A stretch of 64,000 nucleotides of DNA from Rhizobium acidisoli (GTDB lineage: Bacteria; Pseudomonadota; Alphaproteobacteria; Rhizobiales; Rhizobiaceae): the NCBI RefSeq assembly GCF_002531755.2, contig NZ_CP034999.1, positions 434,001 through 498,000 on the forward strand. Reading direction: 5' to 3'. The notes below the pieces were generated by a model. That model did no database searches. It saw nothing but the letters and a program-made list of their open reading frames with translations, and was not told where the DNA came from. A program made the translations under genes and the position numbers. This document shows, in pieces, positions 35,159 through 44,912 of the stretch. Each line of letters opens with the position of its first letter. The stretch's first letter is position 1.

Positions 35159-36447
35159 TGATGGTGATTGAGGAAACGATGCCAAAATCCCAGCCACTCG
35201 TCCTCCTCCACGCCGAGGAGCAGTTGGCTGTCCCTTCGCCGTCATCGCCAGTGCCGGACGAACTTACCTGGGAGATGCTTGCGCTCGACCGACTTAATCC
35301 ACTGGTCGCCGCCGCGGCGGCGCTGCTGGGTCTCAGCGCTCAGCTCAAGAGCAGTGCTAGCCATATCGACGTTGAAGCACTGCGCCTTAGAGTGCTGCAG
35401 GAGATCGATGCTTTTGAGCGTCGGATCACGCCGCTCGGATTGCCATCGCGAGCGATCAAGGTCTGCAAATACGCCCTCTGCGCGACCATCGATGACATCG
35501 TTCTGAACACAGCCTGGGGCAGCAACAGCGTCTGGACGACGCGCAGCTTGGTGGGATCGCTGTTCAGCGATACCTGGGGCGGCGAGCGTTTCTTCGATCT
35601 GCTGACGCAATTGAAAAATGAACCGGCCATCAATATAGAACTGCTGGAGCTGCTCTACTACTGCATGAGGTTGGGCTTCGAAGGCCGATACCGCGTCATT
35701 GCGGGAGGAGCCGCAGAGCTCAGTGTGCTGTGCGAAGACGTCTACCGCCTGATCCGAGCAGCCCGTGGTGACTTCGAGCGCGAACTATCCCCGCACTGGC
35801 GGAGGAACTCTAATAATCCGAAGCCACGCCGCACAATCGTTCCAATCTGGGCTGTCGTAGCGTTTGGGGCAGGGTTACTCCTCTCGATCTATACCGGACT
35901 TCTGCATGCATTAAATGCCCGCGCCGATGCTGTCTTCAACGATCTCGCGACATTGCCGCCAAACGGCGCTGTCAGATCGGTGAGAATCGTATTGCCGCCA
36001 AAGGTTGTGATGAGCAGCGGCCGACTGCGTAACTTCCTCGAGCCCGAAATCCGCGAAGGGCTTGTCACTGTGTCCGAGGACCCACAGCAGATCGTCGTTA
36101 CCATTCGCGCCTCCGGGATGTTCGATTCTGCTAGTCCGGAAGTGAAGAAAATGTTCCTGCCGCTTCTTTTACGAATTGGTCGTTCTCTGAACGATGAGTC
36201 GGGAGCAATCCTCCTGACCGGGCACACCGACGCTATGCCGGTGCAATCGCTCGCCTTCCCTTCAAACGATTCCCTTTCGCTCGCGCGTGCGAGGACAGCT
36301 GCCGAGATTATCAAATCCATCATGGATGACCCAGGCCGCGTGCGAGAAGAGGGCAGAGGGAGCGGTGAACCGGTCGCTTCGAACCATACGCCCGAGGGCC
36401 GCGCGCGGAACCGTCGGATTGAAATCATCATCACAAAGACACGATGA
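35158..36447 (+). CDS. tssL: T6SS inner-membrane protein TssL with OmpA domain
   Basis: The 429-residue protein combines a DotU/IcmH domain with a peptidoglycan-binding OmpA-like domain. The first has LNPLVAAAAALLGLSAQLK, YALCATIDDIVLNTAWGSNSVWTTRSLVG, TWGGERFF and LELLYYCMRLGFEGRYRV. One membrane helix lies near residues 229-252 (IVPIWAVVAFGAGLLLSIYTG). The OmpA part includes ILLTGHTDAMP and SLARARTAAEIIKSIM, ending NRRIEIIITK. This 'evolved' TssL can anchor the complex to the cell wall. The ATG overlaps the stop of tagH. Confidence 0.92.
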   Translation: MMVIEETMPKSQPLVLLHAEEQLAVPSPSSPVPDELTWEMLALDRLNPLVAAAAALLGLSAQLKSSASHIDVEALRLRVLQEIDAFERRITPLGLPSRAIKVCKYALCATIDDIVLNTAWGSNSVWTTRSLVGSLFSDTWGGERFFDLLTQLKNEPAINIELLELLYYCMRLGFEGRYRVIAGGAAELSVLCEDVYRLIRAARGDFERELSPHWRRNSNNPKPRRTIVPIWAVVAFGAGLLLSIYTGLLHALNARADAVFNDLATLPPNGAVRSVRIVLPPKVVMSSGRLRNFLEPEIREGLVTVSEDPQQIVVTIRASGMFDSASPEVKKMFLPLLLRIGRSLNDESGAILLTGHTDAMPVQSLAFPSNDSLSLARARTAAEIIKSIMDDPGRVREEGRGSGEPVASNHTPEGRARNRRIEIIITKTR

Positions 36448-36456
36448 AGGCAGGCC

Positions 36457-39400
36457 ATGCAGTCAATCAAAAAAGCGCTTAGGTGGCAATGGCTCCGTGT
36501 CGGCGGGGCAGGGGTCGTGTGTGCCTTAATCTTCACGCTCGGACCACACATCTCGGTCGGAGGATTTGCGCCGCTTGACAGCCTTCGCAGCCAGATCGCG
36601 GCATCGATGCTGATTCCGGTCGGATACACCGTGATCTACTTGATCCAGTCCCAGCTTTACAAGGTTCAGGCCTATTTTGAAGACCTCGTCCAATCACGAG
36701 TGTCGGGAGCGCTGGACGAGGTTGGGGCCGAGCAGAAGAAGGGAGACCCAAGGCCTTCCGACCGAAGTCTGGGCCAAGCCAGCACGCTTGCTGAAAGAGA
36801 GCTTGAGGCGATTCGTCATCGTTTCCGCGAGGCCCTTACCACACTCAAGGGGCGCCGCTACGCAGGAGGTATCAGCAGGCGGTGGCTCTATCAGCGGCCA
36901 TGGTATGTGATGATCGGTCCGCCCGACTCGGGGAAGACCACAGCAATAGTCAATTCCGGGCTCAGCTTTCCGCTGGCGGCAAGGTCCGGTCTGAGAGCCG
37001 CCGGTGGGGTCGCGGGTACGGAAAACTGCGACTGGTGGATCACCGATGACGCGGTGTTCGTCGACACTGCTGGGCGCTACACGATACAGGAGGGTGATGC
37101 AGACCGGGACAAAGCGGTTTGGCGTGGCTTGCTTCGTATGCTCAGACGCTCCCGGCCGCGGCAGCCGCTGAACGGGGTCTTAGTCACGATCGGGATCAGC
37201 GAGCTGAACTCGACATCCGAGGAAGTGCTCGCCGACCGCGCGCGCTGTATCCGTGAGCGGCTCCTCGAAGTTTACAGGGAGCTTCGCCTGCAACTGCCGA
37301 TTTATGTGCTTTTCACTAAGAGCGATCTGCTGGCGGGATTTGTTGAATTCTTCGACGATCTGGGTCGCGAGGGGCGGGAGGCGGTGTGGGGATTCACCTT
37401 TGCGCAAGAGGCTTCGGAGGACGAAGGCGATCCCATGGCGTTTGCGGCAGCATACGATGCGCTGGTTGGCCGCCTAAACGAAAGGCTGCTTGAACGAATG
37501 CAGCATGAAAGCAACCTCCAGCGTCGCGCGCTCATGTTCGGCTTCCCACAGCAGGTCGCTAGCCTCAAGCACCTGACGCAACAGTTCTTGAAGGAAGCCT
37601 TTGGCGGGAATTCGTTCCAGGAACCGCTTATGCTCCGCGGCGTCTACTTCTTAAGCGGCACGCAAATTGGCATGCCCCTCGATCGAGTTGCGAACGCCAG
37701 ATCTCAGACCTTCGAGATCGCTCAGCCGCCCTGTACAGCGCTTCGTGGCCCGGGGCGTGGTTATTTCATCAGCCGGCTGCTGCGCGAAGTCGTTTTCGCC
37801 GAAGCTGGGCTCGTCGGTGCCAATCACCGCTTCGATCGGCGCCAGCGGCGGATCCGATATAGCGCCTACACGATAATAGCGGCGGTCATCGTTAGCGCCG
37901 GCGTCTTGTGGACGTTCAGCTATATTCGGAATGTTGAGCGGATCGAGAGCGTTCGCCTAATGGCTGGCAGCTATGCCAGAGGGGCCGAAAAGCTGAAGCT
38001 CGACCGGGTTGAGAGTGCCGATCTTCGACCCATCCTGCCACTGCTTCAGCGGCTGCGTGATTCTAACGGCGACAGCGCGGGCGACCGCCTATCAAGTTCG
38101 GGTCTCGACCAGAGTAAGAAAATCAAGGTTCAAACGCTCGCGGCGTACCGCCGCGCTTTGAACACCGTCCTGCTGCCGCGGCTGATCTTCCGATTGGAAA
38201 CCTTACTGGCCGAGCGGCACGACGATGATCAGTTCGTCTACCAGGCGTTAAAGGTTTACCTGATGCTGGGTCAGCAGGGTCCGCTCCAGCGCGCGGTCGT
38301 CAAGAACTGGATGGCTGCCGACTGGGGAGTGATGTTTCCGGCCGAAGCCGATGCCGGCCTGCGCCGCGCGCTCGCTGATCACCTGGATGCCCTCATGGAA
38401 GGGCCGCTGCCCCATAGCGAGCTTAATGGCGAACTGATAGAGAGGAGCCGCGCGAAGCTCCAGGCCATCTCGATGGCGCGCCGCGTCCTCGACATCATCG
38501 CGACCAGTCCCGAAGCCTCGCGGGCGCCAACCTGGCGTCTGGCCGACCATGCCGGGCCGCTGGCGCAGGGCATCCTGGCTCGCAAATCGGGACAGCCGCT
38601 CAGCGAGGGGGTTCCTGGCATCTACACGAGGGCGGGGTTTTACGGAACTTTTCTGCGATTGCTGCCGCAGGTGGCTGACGCTGTCGCTGCAGAAGGTTGG
38701 GTTCTCGATGCACAGGTAGTCGCGCCGACCGCAGCCGATGATGTGAGCCAGAAGCTGCGGCGTTCGGCGGCGGATCTCTACGCTCAGGAGTTCGCGTTGC
38801 GCTGGGACCAGCTCATTGGCGATATGTCTATCCACCCGTTTGGGGGCATCGATGACGCGCTGCGCACCTTGAACACGCTGTCCGCGCCGACGTCACCAAT
38901 GCGCCTGTTCCTTTTCGCGGCGGCGCAGGAGCTAAAGCTCAAGCAACCACCGGCTCCCGAGGACGGCTTGACGAAAGGTGACAGAGTCCCCCAGGGCGAG
39001 GTGTTGCCAAGCGAGCTCGAGGCACTGTTCCGCTCTCAACCGGCCGCGGACACGCCTGAAGCTCACGTCCGGCTCTATATGGGCGATCATTTCCAGTGGC
39101 TGCACCAGTTGGTCGAAGTGCCGTCGAACAGCCAAGCGGGCGCGCAGGCGCCGATCGACAGTGCTCTCCGCGATCTGGGCGAACTGTATCGCTCCCTCAG
39201 CCAGGCGCAGGGGCTGGCGGGTTCGAACATCTTGGAACACAACGGGCAGGCGGGCGTCGCCATCCACCAGATCGAGGCGGGAGCGACCAATCTGCCCGAA
39301 CCCATCCGGCAATGGATCCTCGGCCTCAGCCGCCACAGCTCGGACCTAACCGTCAGCGGCGTGAGGCGCGAGTTGGCGAGCGGTTGGGCGGGCGGCCCCG

Positions 39401-40062
39401 GCGATTTGTGCCGGCGGGCAACGGAAGGACGGTATCCCTTCGCACGCGGATCCCGCCGGGATGTCCCTTTGAGCGATTTCGCCCGACTGTTCGGCCGCAA
39501 GGCGGAGATCGACACTTTCTTCGCCGAGAACCTTTCCCCATTCGTCGACAAATCCACAGGTTCGTGGCAGTTTCGGCCAACGAGCGGTGTCGATTTCCCT
39601 ATCGGCCGCAATACCTTGGCCCAGTTCCAACGGGCAGCCACAATCCGCGACACCATGTTCGAGGATACCGGCCAGTTGTCAGTTGGATTCCTGCTCACCA
39701 TCGCCGAGACCGATCCGTTGACAGACCAGGTGGTGGTGGACATCGACGGCCAGCGCCTCGAACATCGACGAGGAACGGCCGCCGCGGCCATGCATTTCCA
39801 TTGGCCCACGGCCAGCGGCGTCGGCGGCGCTTCCGTCGCTTTCATCGGTTTTCAAGGCGCCATTCTCTCCAAGAGCGGCCATTGGGCGCTATTTCGCCTC
39901 TTAAATGAGGCGGACAAGCGGCCCTTGGGAGGAGGGGACCTTATTCAGGTACGACTGGTGTCCGGTGACCATTGGGCGGTTTTTAACCTCCAGCCTGACA
40001 GCGTGATGAGCCCGTTGTCCCGCAATCTGCTGTCAGAATTCCGATGTCCAGATTTCTTATGA
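36457..40062 (+). CDS. tssM: T6SS membrane-complex protein TssM (IcmF)
   Basis: The 1,201-residue inner-membrane protein has two N-terminal helices (about residues 17-65). A cytoplasmic NTPase-like domain with Walker A GPPDSGKTT at residues 154-162 and the IcmF signature CDWWITDDAVFVDTAGRYTIQ follows. A third helix lies near 469-490 (YTIIAAVIVSAGVLWTFSYI). The long periplasmic part ends in the typical WALFRLLNEADKRPLGGGDLIQVRLVSGDHWAVFNLQPDSVMSPL. Length is normal and no break is seen. It starts 9 bp after tssL. Confidence 0.94.
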   Translation: MQSIKKALRWQWLRVGGAGVVCALIFTLGPHISVGGFAPLDSLRSQIAASMLIPVGYTVIYLIQSQLYKVQAYFEDLVQSRVSGALDEVGAEQKKGDPRPSDRSLGQASTLAERELEAIRHRFREALTTLKGRRYAGGISRRWLYQRPWYVMIGPPDSGKTTAIVNSGLSFPLAARSGLRAAGGVAGTENCDWWITDDAVFVDTAGRYTIQEGDADRDKAVWRGLLRMLRRSRPRQPLNGVLVTIGISELNSTSEEVLADRARCIRERLLEVYRELRLQLPIYVLFTKSDLLAGFVEFFDDLGREGREAVWGFTFAQEASEDEGDPMAFAAAYDALVGRLNERLLERMQHESNLQRRALMFGFPQQVASLKHLTQQFLKEAFGGNSFQEPLMLRGVYFLSGTQIGMPLDRVANARSQTFEIAQPPCTALRGPGRGYFISRLLREVVFAEAGLVGANHRFDRRQRRIRYSAYTIIAAVIVSAGVLWTFSYIRNVERIESVRLMAGSYARGAEKLKLDRVESADLRPILPLLQRLRDSNGDSAGDRLSSSGLDQSKKIKVQTLAAYRRALNTVLLPRLIFRLETLLAERHDDDQFVYQALKVYLMLGQQGPLQRAVVKNWMAADWGVMFPAEADAGLRRALADHLDALMEGPLPHSELNGELIERSRAKLQAISMARRVLDIIATSPEASRAPTWRLADHAGPLAQGILARKSGQPLSEGVPGIYTRAGFYGTFLRLLPQVADAVAAEGWVLDAQVVAPTAADDVSQKLRRSAADLYAQEFALRWDQLIGDMSIHPFGGIDDALRTLNTLSAPTSPMRLFLFAAAQELKLKQPPAPEDGLTKGDRVPQGEVLPSELEALFRSQPAADTPEAHVRLYMGDHFQWLHQLVEVPSNSQAGAQAPIDSALRDLGELYRSLSQAQGLAGSNILEHNGQAGVAIHQIEAGATNLPEPIRQWILGLSRHSSDLTVSGVRRELASGWAGGPGDLCRRATEGRYPFARGSRRDVPLSDFARLFGRKAEIDTFFAENLSPFVDKSTGSWQFRPTSGVDFPIGRNTLAQFQRAATIRDTMFEDTGQLSVGFLLTIAETDPLTDQVVVDIDGQRLEHRRGTAAAAMHFHWPTASGVGGASVAFIGFQGAILSKSGHWALFRLLNEADKRPLGGGDLIQVRLVSGDHWAVFNLQPDSVMSPLSRNLLSEFRCPDFL

Positions 40063-40336
40063 CCGCCGGGATAGCATCCGACTTGCGCTGGGAAGGCCCT
40101 ATGGGATCACGAGACGCCCACGCAGGTCTGCGGCGGGAGAGGTCGGCATTTCGGTTGCCGGCCGGATCGGAGGCGGTCACGGCTGCGACTGGCGGCGATC
40201 GTTGCTTGATCTCGGCGCGCCGCTTTCCCGCTCGACTAGACCGCTGGAGAGCGCGGTCACCTCCATCAGGCAGATCTTCGGGAAGTTGGGTGATCAGATC
40301 CTGTCCCATCCTATCAACCGACGTACACTGATCTAG
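40061..40336 (+). pseudogene. Unrecognised open fragment after tssM
   Basis: A frame overlapping the tssM stop runs open for about 90 codons to TAG 40334-40336, with no start codon. It encodes YDRRDSIRLALGRPYG, GEVGISVAGRIGGGHGCDW and a tail LESAVTSIRQIFGKLGDQIL. It looks like the C-terminal part of a lost T6SS-linked gene. I cannot name it, and it may be chance. Confidence 0.2.
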
Positions 40337-40358
40337 AACAGGAAACTGGAGAGATATA

Positions 40359-41975
40359 ATGGCCGGAATGAAGCACAATAGGACAAGAGCAAAGAAGTTT
40401 ATGCAGTTGATCGACCAGACGAGGAACAGTGCGGATTTGGAGTTCTGCTTTGCGGTTGGCACGGTTGGCGATCTGCGGAAGCCTGCTGTCCTGGTGAGTA
40501 AGAAAAAGCTCAATGGATTGGCACAAACTTTGAAAAGCATGCCTTTTGAAGATGATGAGGATAGTGGTAAGGAGACCTTTTCGCTTCTGCGGAGAGGCAC
40601 GGGCAGGATGAACGAAAACGGCGTTATCCTCGTCAAGTTGGCTGATGGTGGAAAGGCCGGGTTCCCGCAAGTCCAAAAGGTGATGAAGAAGTATTTCGTG
40701 AACTTCCGCATGAGGCTGCCTGACATGCAGGAAGCAGGAATTTTAACTGAAGAAGACATTCAGCAGTTTGAGATGAACGCCGAGGAGAACTCTCAATTTC
40801 TTCCACCCGACGACTCTGAAGAATTAAATCGGCCGATGGCGGCACTCGATAGCGCGGAAGGGAACTCCGCAGGGAGTGTTGAGGAAACTGAAGAGAGAAG
40901 CAAGCGTGAAGGCGGGGCTGAGCTCCTGGAGCAGCTTCTCCCGGAAGTGAAGGAGGGCATTGCCGCCGCGGCAGCGACCATTTCCAATCACGCAGTAAGT
41001 CTCAGCGCGCAAATTGGCGCGGGACAGACCGCAGAGTTGTCCCATCTGACCACGAAGATCGCGGATTGGCTGCAACGTGTGCTGGCTGCGACGCCTCCGG
41101 AAGAGCAGGAGGCAACGCTGCACAACTTCGCCGGCCGGCTTCTGTTGATGCTGGCCTATCCTGAGAATCTGCGAAATCTTCAATATGTGGATGACATGCC
41201 CGATGGGGCGGGGCAGGGCGAGACAAACGGCGACCGCCGCGAAGAGGTCGTGGTGAATGGGATCGATCTGAACAGAGTCCCAACGGGTGCTCTCGATCAA
41301 GACGAGGTAGTAGAGTCCTTGTTCCGTCTGATCAAGGCAAAGGCTCAGGAGCGACAGCTTTCTTATCCGCTAGAGAACGCGAATTCTGAAAGGATTGCGA
41401 AGATAGTGTCGTCGCAATGGCCGAAGGAACTAGGCGATGCAGCCCGTAGGCGCGCGGTTTTGGAGCGTCTGATCGCAGCGGTGGTCCCGCGGCTCGATAA
41501 CGATGATCAACTTCTGGTCCTTCTTGGCATCGCAGACCAGCCCGAAAGGACCAAGTCCGTCGAAAACTCCGTCGAAAGTATCATAGCTGCATGGCAGGCT
41601 CATCTCGACACTGCCTTGACGCTGAGGGATGAGGTAAAGAGCAAGATCAACCAGATGGTCGATGTGGAAGCCCGCGGCGGAACGTGGAGGTATGTCGACG
41701 ACATCTTCCTGCAGTTCGGTGGAGAGCTTTCGGATCAGCTCTCCGCCATCACCGAACGCAACGGTGAGGCAATGTCGAGCGCGACCGAGCGTGTCAGAAC
41801 CACAGTCCAGCAGAAGCTCGACTATCTCAACGGCAGCGACATTGTAGCCATGCTTGACAATCCTCCAATCGACATCGGTCCGGGCACTATAGGGCAGACG
41901 CTGCGGGAAGGGCTCGCCGCCATCACCGATGGACTGAAGCGCATCGAAACCTCGCACGCCGCGCCCGCCGCGTAG
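40359..41975 (+). CDS. Unknown 538-residue T6SS-linked protein
   Basis: The start at 40359 has GGAGAG at good spacing. There is no signal peptide, membrane helix or known motif. Residues 1-130 form a mixed domain (SADLEFCFAVGTVGDLRKPAVLVSKKKLNGLAQTLK, then NGVILVKLADGGKAGFPQVQKVMKKYFVNFRMRLPD). Residues 135-190 are acidic and low in complexity. The remainder is mostly helical, with glutamate/glutamine-rich stretches that suggest coiled coils. Its first part uses more A/T-rich codons than the T6SS genes. It follows tssM in the same direction, and its stop overlaps the start of the SIR2-like remnant. The position suits a T6SS accessory or effector gene; this is inference. Confidence 0.65.
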   Translation: MAGMKHNRTRAKKFMQLIDQTRNSADLEFCFAVGTVGDLRKPAVLVSKKKLNGLAQTLKSMPFEDDEDSGKETFSLLRRGTGRMNENGVILVKLADGGKAGFPQVQKVMKKYFVNFRMRLPDMQEAGILTEEDIQQFEMNAEENSQFLPPDDSEELNRPMAALDSAEGNSAGSVEETEERSKREGGAELLEQLLPEVKEGIAAAAATISNHAVSLSAQIGAGQTAELSHLTTKIADWLQRVLAATPPEEQEATLHNFAGRLLLMLAYPENLRNLQYVDDMPDGAGQGETNGDRREEVVVNGIDLNRVPTGALDQDEVVESLFRLIKAKAQERQLSYPLENANSERIAKIVSSQWPKELGDAARRRAVLERLIAAVVPRLDNDDQLLVLLGIADQPERTKSVENSVESIIAAWQAHLDTALTLRDEVKSKINQMVDVEARGGTWRYVDDIFLQFGGELSDQLSAITERNGEAMSSATERVRTTVQQKLDYLNGSDIVAMLDNPPIDIGPGTIGQTLREGLAAITDGLKRIETSHAAPAA

Positions 41976-42313
41976 TGATCGCCTGCCTCGATGCTGGTCG
42001 GCCCACCGGAAGGCCGGCCGAGCACGCCATCAACGGCTGCATCAGCGACGGAAGGAGTTCGCCGCTCAGGTGGATCAGCGAAGCGGTGAAGGAGCGGCGC
42101 ACCAACAGAGGCTTCTTCTTCATCGGCTGCCGCTTCAACGACCAGATGCTGCGCACCTACGCCCGACAGATCACGAAGCGATCCAACGCCCCATGTTTGG
42201 CGGTGCTGGATGCGGCAGCGCTGACCAACAACGAACGCCGTTTCTTTGCAGCAAGCCCGATCACGCTTATCGACGTGCCGACTGGCGAAGCTGCGGCTCG
42301 GCTTGTCGGCTGA
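41975..42313 (+). pseudogene. SIR2-like family protein, C-terminal remnant
   Basis: After an unconserved N-terminus (the GTG at 41975 overlaps the previous stop) the frame reads ISEAVKERRTNRGFFFIGCRFNDQMLRTYARQITKRSNAP, followed by NNERRFFAASPITLIDVPTGEAAARLVG. This resembles the C-terminal part of the SIR2-like/SIR2_2 families (FLGYRFNDQ...NE.RFLA..GI). The NAD-binding core is missing. Intact relatives act in NAD depletion or phage defence; here only a relic remains. Confidence 0.4.
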
Positions 42314-42363
42314 AAACTAGAGTAGAGAAGGAGTATTGCGGATGCGACGATACACGAGGATTT

Positions 42364-42396
42364 CGTCGGTCGGTCGGTCGGTCGGTCGGTCGGTCG
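42364..42396. repeat. Tetranucleotide repeat (TCGG)n, about 8 units
   Basis: The CGGT/TCGG unit repeats without interruption for about 32 bp, ending in TCGACACC. It sits just after the SIR2-like remnant, outside any supported gene. Confidence 0.9.
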
Positions 42397-42399
42397 ACA

Positions 42400-43171
42400 C
42401 CGACGTCGGAGGCGGATTTGCCGTAAACGTTGATCATCACAGCCGCCATTTGAAAGGAAGGATGGTAGTGCCGCTCGCCTTCCTATCAATCCACCCATCC
42501 CTTTTTTGCACGCATTCCATCCAAACAAACAATTTTACTGGTCAAAACAATTGCCCTTAGAAAAAACGCTGAAGAGCGCTGTGCAGAACGATTGTGTGGA
42601 GTTCTAAAAATTGGTCCTCAGGTTCGGTAGAGACTGTGCTGGAAAACGAGTTGGAGCACTCTGTCAGTTGCCTGGCCTCGATTGTTATCACGTTGGACGT
42701 GATCGGCCAAATCTTGGCCGTTGCTTCTGCCGTTTCAGTGCTAATGGGCTCTCACAAGAAGCACTGTTGCCTGGTCGACTAAATCTTTGAGTGCATCCCT
42801 CACAATGACTAGAAGCCAGAGCAGGCGCGCTCGCAGCCGCAAGGACATGATCTGCGCCTTTTGCAGGAACACCAAACCTCGTGATGTTTTCTTGCGGCTG
42901 TCGGGCCGAAATATGAAGGACTGAGTAATGTGGATAGGTTACGTGGCAGTTCTGCTGCAAATGCTTCGGTCAGGGTTTCCGTGCGGCGTCGCAACTATAG
43001 CATCAAGAAGGTTGGGCAGCATCGATTGTCGGCAATGTCGCCGAGCCGGTCGCTATTAGTATCGGCTTCGCCTGTGAGCTCTATCTGACACGTCAAACAC
43101 AAGCTTTGAACTTACGAAAGCCGGCGGTCGGGCCAGAGCGACCTTCCTTTCGAAACGGACTGGAGAGCAAC
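42400..43171. other. Stretch without a supported gene
   Basis: No gene is recognised between the TCGG repeat and the NodU-like fragment. At 42939-42954, TGGCAG-TTCTG-CTGCA has the GG/GC spacing of a sigma-54 promoter with two mismatches; no TGT-N10-ACA site lies upstream of it. Confidence 0.3.
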
Positions 43172-43687
43172 ATGCTGTGTCTAGGGCTGAGTGGGCGTCT
43201 AAGCAGAGTCTACGAAAAGCCGTTCGATCTACCGAACAGCTTTATGCACGATGGGGCTGCAATTCTCGTTCGCGACGGCCGAGTGATAGCGGCGGTCGAA
43301 GAGGAACGGCCTAACCGAATCAAGCACTCCAACAAGCTACCAACGCGTTCGGTTCGATATTGCCTCGCATCTGCAGGTGTTCACCTTAATCACATCGACC
43401 GCATCGCGCATTATGCGACTGAGGCCTATTGCAACGCTGTGCTCGAGCGCGTGCGCCTCTCTCACCCAAGCACCCCAATACCGGATGCGAGGCTGTTGCA
43501 ACGGGCTCGGGGAGGTCGACACGGGCTCTATATTCCTGTGGGACACCCCGATGTTCCATGTGATCGCCATCGTCACACAGATCTGTCCGCCCATTGGACG
43601 CGTGATGGCACAATGCCATGGAGGTTGTCACCCGCGCTCCACCGCCGAGATGAACTCGAAAACGTTGGACCCGGAATTGATTGTTGA
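43172..43687 (+). pseudogene. NodU-family carbamoyltransferase, N-terminal fragment
   Basis: From ATG 43172 (GGAGAG upstream) the frame reads MLCLGLSGRLSRVYEKPF, then FMHDGAAILVRDGRVIAAVEEERPNRIKHSNKLPTRSVRYCL. This is the N-terminus of NodU/CmcH-type O-carbamoyltransferases. Similarity is lost near 43508, although a distorted copy of the next motif (VGHHQSHA, here VGHPDVP) follows about 40 bp later. Normal length is about 550-600 residues. The intact enzyme carbamoylates Nod factors or related sugars. Confidence 0.65.
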
Positions 43688-43699
43688 GGAATGAACTTC

Positions 43700-44701
43700 A
43701 TGAAACGCAATGTAGAAAAAGAGGTGACGGATCAACTCGCTTATAGGCGAAAGATGTTGCAAGATTGGAGAGGAGAGCGCCTCACTGGACACCAGATAAA
43801 CCTAGCATCAATAGACCTCAACCTCCTGGTGGCGCTCGAGGCTCTGCTCGAATACCGGAACGTGACGCACGCGGGCCAGCACATCGGGCGGAGTCAACCG
43901 GCGATGAGCCGGGCACTGGGAAGGCTGCGCGGCTTGTTCAATGATGATCTCCTGGTGCGGTCTTCAACGGGTTTGATCCCAACGCCGCAAGGCGAACATT
44001 TGGCTCAAAGGCTGCCGTCGGCACTGCGTACGATCCGAGAGATGGTGACAAGCCGCAGCGTAATCTCAAAAGAATGGGGGAGGGGGGCAACGCTGGCGAT
44101 CCCCGATCATCAAGCTTTGGCTGTACTACCGCGCCTCCTGCCGTGGTTACGCGAGCGTGCCCCTCATCTCGACACACTCGCCTGTTTGCCGTTTGATCGT
44201 GCCGTGCGGGGGCTTGAGCAAGGTGATATTGATTTGGCCGTTGGGCATATCGACGTGCAACTGCCTGGCTATTTTCAGCGCAGTCTTTATACAGACCGCT
44301 TCGCGTGTTTGTTGCGCCACGACCATCCAGCGCTGGCGCAGGAATGGACGATCGACAACTTCGCGACCTTGCGTCACGCTGCCATCAGTACGGACTCCCC
44401 CGACCACTTCGGCCCGATCTACGACCACTTGCCCAACCTGCGAGCGGATCGTAGTCCCATACTGTTTTCCAGCGTTCTCACGGCAGCGGTGGTAGCTTCG
44501 GCAACGGATTTGGTATTGCTCGTCCCGCGCCGCGTTGCGACCCAAGTTTCCGCGATGCTGCCGCTTAGGGTTGTTGATCCACCCCTCGAGCCGGCACCGT
44601 ATAAGGTCATGCTCATCTGGCACGAGCGGTGCCATCACGACCCGCAGCATAAATGGCTGCGCAAGGAGGTCGCCGCCGCGTTGGAGACGGGAGCGGACTG
44701 A
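43700..44701 (+). CDS. LysR-family transcriptional regulator
   Basis: The 333-residue product has the winged helix-turn-helix near residues 35-95 (SIDLNLLVALEALLEYRNVTHAGQHIGRSQPAMSRALGRLRGLFNDDLLVR). A full LysR effector-binding domain follows (FDRAVRGLEQGDIDLAVGHI, DRFACLLRHDHPALAQEW, DLVLLVPRRVATQV). ATG 43700 is chosen because GAGGA lies at correct spacing; ATG 43691 is too close to it. The N-terminus resembles the NodD/SyrM branch only generally, so I do not call it nodD. No nod box is visible nearby. Confidence 0.8.
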   Translation: MKRNVEKEVTDQLAYRRKMLQDWRGERLTGHQINLASIDLNLLVALEALLEYRNVTHAGQHIGRSQPAMSRALGRLRGLFNDDLLVRSSTGLIPTPQGEHLAQRLPSALRTIREMVTSRSVISKEWGRGATLAIPDHQALAVLPRLLPWLRERAPHLDTLACLPFDRAVRGLEQGDIDLAVGHIDVQLPGYFQRSLYTDRFACLLRHDHPALAQEWTIDNFATLRHAAISTDSPDHFGPIYDHLPNLRADRSPILFSSVLTAAVVASATDLVLLVPRRVATQVSAMLPLRVVDPPLEPAPYKVMLIWHERCHHDPQHKWLRKEVAAALETGAD

Positions 44702-44912
44702 CACAAGAAGCGGGTGATCGGGATGCTCCTGAAGCGTCAAAGAGAGCAACCGGGCATTTTGCGCGGGGAGGTGACCAAGGCCCCAGCGCTGCTGCGACCG
44801 AGAGTGCCAGGCATGTTGGACGAATATCGAGACTTGGCTGCCTATGTGCTCGCGGGGCCTGCTTGTGTCCGGGCTTCTGCTGAGCTGCGGCACGGCCCGG
44901 CAGTGGCGCGGA
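44702..44912. other. Junction between the LysR gene and the nifB fragment
   Basis: The minus-strand frame of nifB stays open through here, but its sequence (proline/arginine-rich) is unlike NifB. It is out-of-frame or foreign DNA. Confidence 0.4.

Noticed and set aside
42939..42954. Sigma-54 promoter upstream of the NodU-like fragment
   Set aside because: The GG and GC spacing is right, but two consensus bases differ and no NifA site accompanies it. It is kept only as a note.
43700..44701. Calling the LysR gene nodD
   Set aside because: The N-terminus has only general NodD/SyrM similarity, and no nod box is visible nearby. A plain LysR call is the supportable one.
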